Shown here: positions 6,808 through 13,557 of the stretch, piece after piece | Position numbering within the stretch: position 1 is the stretch's first letter | Layout: every line of letters begins with the position of its first letter | Source: an uncultured Lachnospiraceae bacterium | GTDB taxonomy: Bacteria > Bacillota > Clostridia > Lachnospirales > Lachnospiraceae | Length of the DNA: 18,344 nt | Direction of reading: 5' to 3' | Assembly (NCBI GenBank): GCA_910589385.1 | Contig: CAJUTU010000063.1 | Span: 1 to 18,344, forward strand | Translations under genes and position numbers: made by a program | The notes under the pieces: model-generated | Databases searched by the model: none | The model's input: only the letters and a program-made list of their open reading frames with translations | What the model was told of the DNA's origin: nothing

Positions 6808-7749
6808 TTATCTGACTGTCAGCCCGTTTTGACGGATACTGTCCAATTCTTCTGCTGATAAACATCCCGATTCATATAGCCGTAAATATTCTATGGATAC
6901 ATCCGAGTCAAAAATCAAAATATCGTCCGAATTGATTGTAACATCCACGCCGCTACGGTAAAGCCGGCCGATTGGATGCCCTGACATACCAGGAATCCTG
7001 CCAAGCAATATGTTGCTGCTTGGAGTGATATTAAGACGGATATGATGATCAGCCAAAAAGCGCACAACACTTTCATCATGTATTGCGGAAATGCCATGCT
7101 GGACTTCATGAAGCTCTAATTCTTCTACCGCCCTTCTCACATCTTCCGCAGATCCCCACTCGCCGACATGTGCTTTTAAACAAAGCCCCTCTTTTTTTGC
7201 CCTACGGTAAATGGATTTGAAATTTTCTATGGGCTGCGCCAATTCATCTCCGTACAAATCAATGGAATAAAAAGCCCTATTTCCCCAAAAATGTGAAAGA
7301 CACTCTTGCAAATATCCAATAGGACAATGCCTTGACAGGCCAATCTGCAACCGCAATTCCATATCCGGTGCAATTTCTCTCTGTGCCGTGGTAAACGCCT
7401 CAATCAATTCATCAATATCATTATGAAAATATTCTGAAAGTCCCCAGACATCTTCTCCAATCTCCAGCACGGTAACGCCGTCTTCCTTGGCCTGATGGAA
7501 GGCGGCCCGAATCAGAAGCTTTCTCATTTCTGATGTCTCGAATCTTTCTCCAAGGTTTTCCCAGTTCCACGCATACATTTCATCCATGGACAATATGGGA
7601 GTTTTCACAGGCTCTATCTTTATGCCTGTCATTTTGTGCAGATACTGCCGGCTTCCGCCCAGTACAAAATGGTTATGCAGGTCAGATTTTGGAAACGCCC
7701 TGATTTTCTTTAAATTCCTTTGTTTCAATGCATCGGTGAAACTTTCCAT
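6808..7749 (-). CDS. Adenosine deaminase-like metal-dependent hydrolase
   Basis: A 313-residue amidohydrolase with the adenosine/AMP deaminase residue set in order: DLHNH (metal ligands His25, His27), KAHVGEWG (His194, catalytic Glu197), EVQHGI (His218) and INSDDI (Asp275, Asp276). In the family these bind zinc and activate water to deaminate a purine such as adenosine. True adenosine deaminases normally have Pro after the two Asp; Ile stands there here, and GHG is replaced by QHG, so the substrate may differ. The start is ATG 7749 with GAGGTG about 9 nt upstream. It begins 17 nt after an acetyltransferase gene and is likely in the same transcript. The frame looks intact; its C-terminus (RQNGLTVR) is slightly short compared with relatives I know. 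Confidence 0.85.
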   Translation of the reverse strand: MESFTDALKQRNLKKIRAFPKSDLHNHFVLGGSRQYLHKMTGIKIEPVKTPILSMDEMYAWNWENLGERFETSEMRKLLIRAAFHQAKEDGVTVLEIGEDVWGLSEYFHNDIDELIEAFTTAQREIAPDMELRLQIGLSRHCPIGYLQECLSHFWGNRAFYSIDLYGDELAQPIENFKSIYRRAKKEGLCLKAHVGEWGSAEDVRRAVEELELHEVQHGISAIHDESVVRFLADHHIRLNITPSSNILLGRIPGMSGHPIGRLYRSGVDVTINSDDILIFDSDVSIEYLRLYESGCLSAEELDSIRQNGLTVR

Positions 7750-7766
7750 TATAAAGACACCTCGTT

Positions 7767-8252
7767 TTATTCATCAATCTCAATCATCCGTTTATATACA
7801 CCCGAAGATTTTTCGTCAATCAGAATTGCGTTTACGCATTTTTTATAAAAATCAACAGCGGATTTTGCAGGCCATCCTATAATGGCATAAGCATAGCCAA
7901 GCTCCTGCATGGATTCCAGAGACTTCAGCAGCAGGGCTTTCCCTATTCCCTTTCTTCTTTCACTTTCCAGCACAGCCATAGGACCGAAAAAATTCCTGGC
8001 TGTCGCCTCATAACATGCGAAACCGATGATTTCCTTTTCCCTTGTTGCAATATAACAGGTAATGGGATTATTAGAAAAAGCGGCCTTAACTTCATCTGAA
8101 TAATCATCTTTTGCACATGTCCTGGAGAAAGCAATGATCCTGCTCCTGTCAGGCGCTAATGCTTTTTTGATTCTGATACCACTCTTGAATAAATTTTCTT
8201 CTATATCGTGTGAATGAGGTATATTGTATAATTTAACAAGCATATCTGCCAT
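7767..8252 (-). CDS. GNAT-family N-acetyltransferase
   Basis: A complete 161-residue acetyltransferase. The core is ITCYIATREKEIIGFACYEA (beta strands), then the acetyl-CoA loop ESERRKGIGKALLLKSLESM (Arg-x-x-Gly-x-Gly type), then AIIGWPAKSAVDFYKKCVNA and a short terminal strand. Family members move an acetyl group from acetyl-CoA to an amine on a small molecule, antibiotic or protein; nothing here fixes the acceptor. The start is ATG 8252, with AGGAG (8262-8266) 9 nt upstream. It is the only GNAT in the window that looks fully intact. It lies 33 nt after the ancestral end of the repeat-protein gene. Confidence 0.88.
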   Translation of the reverse strand: MADMLVKLYNIPHSHDIEENLFKSGIRIKKALAPDRSRIIAFSRTCAKDDYSDEVKAAFSNNPITCYIATREKEIIGFACYEATARNFFGPMAVLESERRKGIGKALLLKSLESMQELGYAYAIIGWPAKSAVDFYKKCVNAILIDEKSSGVYKRMIEIDE

Positions 8253-8285
8253 ATGATTATCTCCTAAAAAATATCGGTGTGCTGT

Positions 8286-9155
8286 CTATTGTGCCATATA
8301 CGCATAAAGTGTAATCCATTTATTCTCTTCGTCAACTTTTCCTGCTTTAAATGCCGGTACACTTTTTGATGCAGTTAACAAGTATCTCCCATTATCCAGC
8401 CTGTGCCGGTTCAATACCTCATATCAGGCCTGCATCGCTTCAGATTCCCCTGGACATCCCAACACTCTTAATGCATATACAATATTCTGAACGCCGACTT
8501 TAATTGGATCTGACGGATAAAATGTTTCCAGCATCACATCCACCATCGGCGTCTCCCTGTTATCCGTTCGGTAAAAAATATTCCTTTTGGTGAAATAATG
8601 TACTAACGCGCTCTCACACTCACATTCAATCCCAAAAAGATGAAGTTCTGCAACAAGCAGAAGATACTCAACCGTCAGCCTGGCACAGCTTTTATGTGGT
8701 TTCTTTGGATCATTGATTTTCTTATTACTGCTGATACAGCCAAACCCGCTGTCTTCTTTGATCCTACCAAGCATACATCCTATCTCCTCTTTCACGATAT
8801 CCACCTGGTAATATCCCAGTTTCACAAGGTTCCTTAATAAATAAGGTTCGCCGCATAACATTTTAAATCCCGTGCTTTGGATCAGCGAAAATACTTCTTC
8901 GTCGATATCACTTCCGATATCAGCTCTGGTTAATCCCCATTCGGCAAATGCCATAATTGCGTCAAATTTCGCCCAGGGTTTCTCCTTTTTTAATTTCTTT
9001 AATGCCCGCTCATATACTTTGCTTTGAAGTAATTTATTTTTATATTCGATGACTTTTGTATCACCATCACTTAGTTTCAGATACTCCTTTAATGTCCGGA
9101 GCCTGACTTCAGGAGTGTCCTCTGCTAACAGCCATTCTAAAATATTTTCATCCAT
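8286..9155 (-). pseudogene. Alpha/alpha-barrel (prenyltransferase/squalene-cyclase-like) repeat protein with early TGA
   Basis: The open frame gives 243 residues (9155-8424): MDENILEWLLAEDTPEVRLR, KEKPWAKFDAIMAFAEWG, GEPYLLRNLVKLGYYQVD, SCARLTVEYLLLVAEL. This pattern of paired helices resembles bacterial proteins with a terpenoid cyclase/prenyltransferase-like barrel, whose function is unknown. After the TGA at 8424-8426 the same frame continues YEVLNRHRLDNGRYLLTASK, then VPAFKAGKVDEENKWITLYA and TAG at 8286. These last 45 codons look like the normal end of the family, and Trp (TGG) is the likely lost residue. RBS GGGAG lies 5 nt before ATG 9155. The truncated protein lacks its last strand and helix and is probably impaired. 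Confidence 0.75.
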
Positions 9156-9199
9156 TTTTACTCCCTTTGTAAAGTTATTTATTCACAGTTCCTAAACGG

Positions 9200-9406
9200 T
9201 CAGTCAATCTTATGAAAGAGTACCGTCTGTTCTTTCATGGATATTTTCCCAACCTGCCACCCATATTCCGCAAGCTCTTTCTTATATTTCAGAAAAGAGT
9301 GGTCAATCGGTATCCCCGCAATATTCTGAATTTCCTCAAAAGTCAGCCGGAAAGATTCCTTTCCGCTTTTCTGCACATATTCCCATAATGCGTTGTATTT
9401 ACTCAT
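9200..9406 (-). CDS. Small conserved hypothetical protein, 68 residues
   Basis: A soluble basic protein: MSKYNALWEYVQKSGKESFR, LTFEEIQNIAGIPIDHSFLK, and a closing strand KEQTVLFHKID. This resembles small Bacillota proteins of unknown function that begin with a 'W-x-Y-V/L' helix followed by an 'F-E-x-I' helix-turn-helix-like stretch; a nucleic-acid role is conceivable but unproven. The ATG overlaps the stop of the preceding membrane-protein gene (TAATG), so translation is coupled; AAGGTG lies about 7 nt upstream. Another 44 nt separate it from the next gene. Confidence 0.75.
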   Translation of the reverse strand: MSKYNALWEYVQKSGKESFRLTFEEIQNIAGIPIDHSFLKYKKELAEYGWQVGKISMKEQTVLFHKID

Positions 9407-9831
9407 TATTTTTCACCTTTTTCTTTCTGCCCTTTCTTTTTCCTACAAACAAGGGTGACAGTATTGATGATACATAACAGCACAAAAAGACTCGTAAAGT
9501 TAATCCAGATATCCCTGTATGCTGTTTTCGCCAAAGGCTCCCGCAGTCCGGTAGACCAGACATATGCAAACGCCAGCAACAGAGATGGAATATACGCAGA
9601 CACGTATCTGAGGATCAAAGGCTTAACAGGCAATTTCGTACACAGCCCAAATGCCGCTATCCCAATCAGAAGGATCATGGCCCTGTCTAATTCGTGCCAG
9701 TTACCGCTTGGATCTTCATAAATACCGTTACAAAGATACAAAACACTGCTTAACAATGTGATTACCGTGTATATGATCGAATAAATCGATACGATGCGAA
9801 GCCATTTTTTCTTATTCATTTTCTTATTCAT
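9406..9831 (-). CDS. Four-helix membrane protein of unknown function
   Basis: About 141 residues with a basic N-terminus (MNKKMNKKKW) and four predicted transmembrane segments: IVSIYSIIYTVITLLSSVLY, MILLIGIAAFGLC, AYIPSLLLAFAYVW and FTSLFVLLCIINTVTLV. It ends in a strongly basic tail (CRKKKGQKEKGEK). Between helices 1 and 2 it carries GIYEDPSGNWHELDRA, a conserved-looking extracytoplasmic loop. I know of similar small Bacillota membrane proteins but no function. The start is set at ATG 9831 because GGAG lies 6 nt upstream; a TTG at 9852 and an ATG at 9819 are also in frame. The codons for MNKK are tandemly repeated at the start. Its stop overlaps the ATG of the 68-residue gene by one base. 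Confidence 0.7.
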   Translation of the reverse strand: MNKKMNKKKWLRIVSIYSIIYTVITLLSSVLYLCNGIYEDPSGNWHELDRAMILLIGIAAFGLCTKLPVKPLILRYVSAYIPSLLLAFAYVWSTGLREPLAKTAYRDIWINFTSLFVLLCIINTVTLVCRKKKGQKEKGEK

Positions 9832-9904
9832 TTTCTTCTCCAATTGAAACAATCCGAACGGCCGAAGCCAAGATGTGTCAGTTATTTTCCTACACTTCTT
9901 GACT

Positions 9905-9950
9905 TCCCCGGCAGGTTTAGGGCCTTTATGGCAGTCCTTACCACCGGGGA
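9905..9950. repeat. Structured palindrome between two gene blocks
   Basis: A 7-bp outer stem, TCCCCGG (9905-9911) with CCGGGGA (9944-9950), encloses AGG (9919-9921) with CCT (9936-9938) and a GCC-TTTAT-GGC tip (9922-9932). It begins 11 bp after the stop of the coiled-coil gene on the minus strand. No T-run follows it, so a rho-independent terminator is not clear. It could be an extragenic palindromic repeat or an RNA structure. Confidence 0.5.
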
Positions 9951-9960
9951 TGGATTTCTT

Positions 9961-10464
9961 CTATGCAGAAACAGAGAGATTCGTACCGGATTCCGGTCTT
10001 GCTGCTTCTCCGGTTTTCGTATATATGACAGGTTCTGCCATAACAACATCCACTGTTTTTTCTATAGGTACGCTACTGTCTGTACCAGCCTGAACCGAAT
10101 CGGATCTCTCACCTGCCACGGCCTTCCCGTTTTCGCTGATACTGACTGTATCCGTATTCTTATTTTTGCTTTCCGCTATCCTCTTTTCCTGTTCCCCGCG
10201 TTCTTCCTTCCGTTTCCGGATCGCGTTTTCCTGCTCTGATTTCGCTTTTTCCTGCGCCTCTTTTGCCTCTTCTTTCATTCCTTTCTCAATCTTCTTCTGA
10301 TAGTCCTCTGCTTTGTCTGCAGTCTCACCGACATACCCCATTGCCCGCGCCATGGTAGCTGTATCGCCACTCCTCTCTGCTTCTTCATAGACACGGAACG
10401 GAGTATTCATCATTTTCATATTCATACTTGCCCCTGCAAGGCCTTCCATTGTTTTCGCATGCAT
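9961..10464 (-). CDS. Lys/Glu-rich coiled-coil protein of unknown function, 167 residues
   Basis: Start ATG 10464 is fixed by GGAGGA 6 nt upstream; an in-frame TTG at 10482 would place that RBS inside the gene. The protein opens MHAKTMEGLAGASMNMKMMN, rich in Met and Gly. A helical part follows (YEEAERSGDTATMARAMGYV). Then comes a long highly charged coiled coil (about residues 50-105: KAEDYQKKIEKGMKEEAKEA and onward). The tail is Ser/Thr-rich and probably disordered. There is no signal peptide and no membrane helix. The function is not recognised. It follows another coiled-coil gene by 126 bp in the same direction and stands downstream of a two-component system. Confidence 0.7.
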   Translation of the reverse strand: MHAKTMEGLAGASMNMKMMNTPFRVYEEAERSGDTATMARAMGYVGETADKAEDYQKKIEKGMKEEAKEAQEKAKSEQENAIRKRKEERGEQEKRIAESKNKNTDTVSISENGKAVAGERSDSVQAGTDSSVPIEKTVDVVMAEPVIYTKTGEAARPESGTNLSVSA

Positions 10465-10590
10465 AATGATTCCTCCATCCAAATTTTTCCCGGCATAATC
10501 TTTTTAAGAAACCCAAATGACGCTGATTTCAAAAATACTGGAAAACAGTGTGCATTTGCCACCATTTCCCGAAATTCATTCCTTGTGAAA

Positions 10591-11166
10591 CTATTTCATC
10601 TGGGAAAATTCAGCATGCTGCTTCCTGTATGTATCATTGTCTTTCTGGCTTAACTCATTCTCTACCTGTGCCAGTTTTTTCTCCAACTCCCGGATTTTCT
10701 TCTCATCCCCGAAAGCTGACTGGATCTGCTGCTCAAGCTGCTGCTTTTTCTCTTTCAGTTTCTTAATTTCTCTGTCAACCTTATCTGTATTCACGACACA
10801 TTTCTCTACAGGCTTTCCCTGACTGTTCCCGTCTGCTTTCAGTTTTTTGCCATTCTCATCTGCTTTCGGCTCTCCCTTGTTATCCGCACGGTCTGCCTTA
10901 GCCGGATCATCAAATAAGATTTTGCGGCTGCCGTCCTCATCCTGTCCGATCCGATACAGCCCGACAGACTCTTTTTCTGATTTTTCACCACGAATGTAAA
11001 CATCCTGCGGTTCGGACAGTCTGCCTGATACCTTTTCCCCGGAAGCCTTCTGTGCTTCCTGTGCTTCTTTTGCTTTTTCTGCCTTTTCTGCAGTCTGCTT
11101 CTCCTTCACTTTCTCTGCATAATCGGTTCTGGATTGAGCGTAATTTCCACTAATCTGCATTGCCAT
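10591..11166 (-). CDS. Coiled-coil protein of unknown function, 191 residues
   Basis: The start is ATG 11166, with AAGGAGG about 8 nt upstream. The order is a short N-terminus (MAMQISGNYAQSRTDYAEKV), an Ala/Lys/Glu helix (residues about 20-45), a small beta-like middle part (VGLYRIGQDEDGSRKILFDD), and a charged linker with one Cys. A strong coiled coil follows at about residues 130-180 (IKKLKEKKQQLEQQIQSAFG, KKIRELEKKLAQVENELSQK). There is no signal peptide or membrane helix. The composition suggests a scaffold or structural partner rather than an enzyme. It lies 99 bp after the histidine kinase gene, in the same direction. Confidence 0.75.
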   Translation of the reverse strand: MAMQISGNYAQSRTDYAEKVKEKQTAEKAEKAKEAQEAQKASGEKVSGRLSEPQDVYIRGEKSEKESVGLYRIGQDEDGSRKILFDDPAKADRADNKGEPKADENGKKLKADGNSQGKPVEKCVVNTDKVDREIKKLKEKKQQLEQQIQSAFGDEKKIRELEKKLAQVENELSQKDNDTYRKQHAEFSQMK

Positions 11167-11265
11167 AAAAATGTTCCTCCTTTAATCTGATATGATCGGG
11201 CAGCTATTTTTTACATTCACAAAAACAGCTTCCCTTTTCGTTTTTCGGCTGCAAAATGCGGGCGG

Positions 11266-12639
11266 TTAATCCATTTGCTGTGAGATGCATTCTGGATGCT
11301 GTGGGATGACGAGCAGCACCTGCAGGACAAATACATCCTCCCTTGTCTCTATACTCATGGCGCCGCTATATTTTTCAGCTACCGCTTTTATATTAGATAA
11401 TCCTGTCCCTATTTTCACCGAGCATTTTCCCCGGAAGCTGTTCTCCACTTCCATCATGAGAAAATCTCCCTGAATACGCCCGGACACATGGATATACCCA
11501 TTCGGGCATCCCGTATTACATGCCTCTGGCGTGTCAGGAAATGTCATATTTTTACATGCCTGGATTGCATTATCCAGCGCATTTGACAGGACAATGCAGA
11601 TATCCATGTCCTTAAGGCCGCAGGGGTATGGCAACAGAAGGGAACAGTCCACGCTGATTCCCATGCTTTCTGCAATCCCCAGCTTGTTTCCCATTAAGAT
11701 ATCCACTACAGGGTTATTGGTACTGCAGGGAAATGACATTTTTTCGGCCATATGATCCATATCTTCAATATAGCTTACAGCTTCTTTAAATTTCCCGCTC
11801 GCTAAAAGGTCTTTTATCACTGCGATATGGTTTCGGATATCATGTCGGAACGATTTTGTCCTGTCATAACGGGTTTTTGCTTCCTCCACATACTGGTTCA
11901 GGGAATGTTCCTCCTGTTCCAGCAGTGAAATTTTTGTGCTGAGGCAGAAATTCTGCTGCAGTTTCTTATAAGAAAACAGGATACAGAACAGGCTTAAAAG
12001 CCCCAAAAAATGCATAGCAAGCAGCTGCCAGTGGCTGAACAGGTCTCTGGAGCCCCCACCATCATCTAAAACTTCAAACTGACACTCAGATTCAATCGTA
12101 TTGATGTACTCACTCATAATAAATATCATCAGGATTGGAATGATAACCAGAAACATTTGCTGCTGCTCCGCCGCAGAATAGCAGGAAAAATAACGGTAAA
12201 CGATATAATAGCAAAAACCGGACAGCGCCAGTGAAATCGCCTCGCTGGCCAGCATGACCGCAATACCGTCTGTATCATGGAAAACGGCAGGCATCCATGG
12301 GCGTAGAAGAGCCAGCAGAGATTTCACAACTCCGTAACAGAGCAGCATGATTTCAACCGCCAGAGACGCATATAGAATGGAAGACTTCACATCCGCATGG
12401 CAGACAAAAATCCCACATGCCGAAAGCAGAAGAACAAGCGCCACAAAGCCTGTGATCGTGCGTGCCGACACAACATTGCCGACAAGCACCGCGCAGACTG
12501 CAAACAGGAAGTAAAAAGGCGGACATATTTTCTTTTTCAGAATTTTTCCCCAAAAAAATAACAGGAAAACCGTCTCAATGACATTCGTAAATATATACAT
12601 TAAAAAACCCAAATATTCAGCCATGTTACCTGCCCCCAT
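11266..12639 (-). CDS. AgrC-like sensor histidine kinase
   Basis: The protein has about six transmembrane helices in its first 225 residues, then a coiled linker. The phospho-acceptor region is SFRHDIRNHIAVIKDLL (the His of RHD near residue 266). The ATP-binding part has the N-box LSNALDNAIQAC and G-box KIGTGLSNIKAVAEKYSG. This layout, with short helices before a GHKL-type ATPase, is that of AgrC/ComD/VirS-type sensors that read peptide signals at the membrane. The start is set at ATG 12639 with AGAGG 8 nt upstream; ATGs at 12645 and 12624 are alternatives. It begins about 43 nt after the response regulator and shares its promoter. No AgrB or AgrD gene is visible here, so the ligand is unknown. 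Confidence 0.88.
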   Translation of the reverse strand: MGAGNMAEYLGFLMYIFTNVIETVFLLFFWGKILKKKICPPFYFLFAVCAVLVGNVVSARTITGFVALVLLLSACGIFVCHADVKSSILYASLAVEIMLLCYGVVKSLLALLRPWMPAVFHDTDGIAVMLASEAISLALSGFCYYIVYRYFSCYSAAEQQQMFLVIIPILMIFIMSEYINTIESECQFEVLDDGGGSRDLFSHWQLLAMHFLGLLSLFCILFSYKKLQQNFCLSTKISLLEQEEHSLNQYVEEAKTRYDRTKSFRHDIRNHIAVIKDLLASGKFKEAVSYIEDMDHMAEKMSFPCSTNNPVVDILMGNKLGIAESMGISVDCSLLLPYPCGLKDMDICIVLSNALDNAIQACKNMTFPDTPEACNTGCPNGYIHVSGRIQGDFLMMEVENSFRGKCSVKIGTGLSNIKAVAEKYSGAMSIETREDVFVLQVLLVIPQHPECISQQMD

Positions 12640-12682
12640 ATGCAAAACCTCTGTAACCGTTCTATATCTTCACAGCTATTAT

Positions 12683-13387
12683 TTACATATTTTTCATATA
12701 CTGCAGAACAACTCCGGAAAACTCTTTGTTCCGCAGCCGTGATACGGGAACCTCTCTGCCATTATCCATATATGCGGTTCCGTTTTTATATCCTTTTAAA
12801 TGCTTCAGATTGATGAGATAGCTTCTGTGACACCGGAAAAAATGGCTGCCCAGCTTCGTTTCCAGATTCTCAATCTGCTCATAATAATCAAGAACCCCAC
12901 CTGACGCCAGGTTCAGATATATTTTCCGGTCTATGATCTCACAGAAAATAATCTCGTCCTTTTGGACAATGCGTCCCTCATATCCCTTTTGCACAAGCAG
13001 GCTGTCTTCGCCGGCATTTTGCATGGAAGAAAACAGACGTTCCATTGTTTTCTCAAACTGTTTTTCTTCCACCGGCTTGACCAGGTAATCGTATGCTTGC
13101 ACCTCGAAAGACTGAAATACCATCTCTTTCAGTACCGTGATGAAGATCAGGAATCCATGGAATTTATCTGCCCTCAGTCTCCTTGCGGTTTCCATGCCAT
13201 CCATACCCTTCATCTGGATATCCAGAAAACAGATGTCTATCTGCCCGTCGTAGCTTAACAGCTCTTCGCCGCCTGAAAATGTCCTAAGGCGGATCTCCCT
13301 GTTCTTTTTACGGAAAAAATCGGAGACCAAAGTTTTTATATGGTCAGACATATATTTTTCGTCATCACAGATTGCAATATGAATCAA
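12683..13387 (-). CDS. LytTR-family response regulator
   Basis: The receiver domain occupies residues 1-115: acidic pair Asp8-Asp9 (AICDDE), phospho-acceptor Asp56 (CFLDIQMKGMDG), Thr84 and Lys104 (YDYLVKPV). A LytTR DNA-binding domain follows at about residues 130-230 (IIFCEIIDRKIYLNL, HFFRCHRSYLINLKHLKGYK, VPVSRLRNKEF). On phosphorylation by the neighbouring kinase it should bind direct repeats upstream of target promoters. The start is TTG 13387, fixed by a near-perfect GGGGAGGTGG whose GGAGG core lies 7 nt upstream. Targets may include the coiled-coil genes or the adjacent ABC transporter; this is inference from position only. Confidence 0.92.
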   Translation of the reverse strand: MIHIAICDDEKYMSDHIKTLVSDFFRKKNREIRLRTFSGGEELLSYDGQIDICFLDIQMKGMDGMETARRLRADKFHGFLIFITVLKEMVFQSFEVQAYDYLVKPVEEKQFEKTMERLFSSMQNAGEDSLLVQKGYEGRIVQKDEIIFCEIIDRKIYLNLASGGVLDYYEQIENLETKLGSHFFRCHRSYLINLKHLKGYKNGTAYMDNGREVPVSRLRNKEFSGVVLQYMKNM

Positions 13388-13391
13388 TGCG

Positions 13392-13401
13392 CCACCTCCC
13401 C
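13392..13401 (-). promoter_or_regulatory. Strong Shine-Dalgarno fixing a TTG start
   Basis: GGGGAGGTGG on the minus strand, with its GGAGG core 7 nt before TTG 13387. No ATG stands at the right distance, so the response regulator is initiated from TTG. Confidence 0.8.
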
Positions 13402-13461
13402 GCCATCATATAGCCAATGGCAAAATCAAAAAGTATTGCCGCTGCTATAGGCTGACATTTT

Positions 13462-13490
13462 ATTATAGTCTGTCTGGAACTCTAAAACAA
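13462..13490 (-). promoter_or_regulatory. Sigma-A type promoter of the two-component system
   Basis: On the minus strand TTGTTT (13485-13490) is followed after exactly 17 bp by a perfect TATAAT (13462-13467), about 75 bp before the response regulator start. The rest of 13388-13557 holds no gene. The promoter lies after the stop of the broken permease, so the regulator operon has its own transcription start. I did not find a convincing LytTR direct repeat around it. Confidence 0.7.
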
Positions 13491-13557
13491 TTGAATTGAT
13501 GCGAAATGCTTATCTGCTGCTGTAAAATGCGCTGCCTTTCATCCTTTGGCTTCACAA

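Noticed and set aside
2016..8426. TGA recoded as tryptophan
   Set aside because: Two genes have TGA where Trp fits, but TAA and TAG lesions occur too, Trp is TGG throughout, and several genes (for example the ATPase at 18067 and the transglutaminase frame at 2778) use TGA as a proper stop right at the next start.
650..9850. Integron cassette array
   Set aside because: The genes are small and all in one direction, but no attC-like inverted repeats recur between them; many are joined by overlapping stop and start codons.
9844..10239. Plus-strand ORF of 131 codons opposite the coiled-coil gene
   Set aside because: It has no good RBS, its translation is low-complexity Arg/Phe-rich, and it mirrors the well-supported minus-strand gene with GGAGGA.
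11266..13387. Complete agr quorum-sensing locus
   Set aside because: Kinase and regulator are AgrC/AgrA-like, but no AgrB-type processing protease or short AgrD peptide is found within the window.
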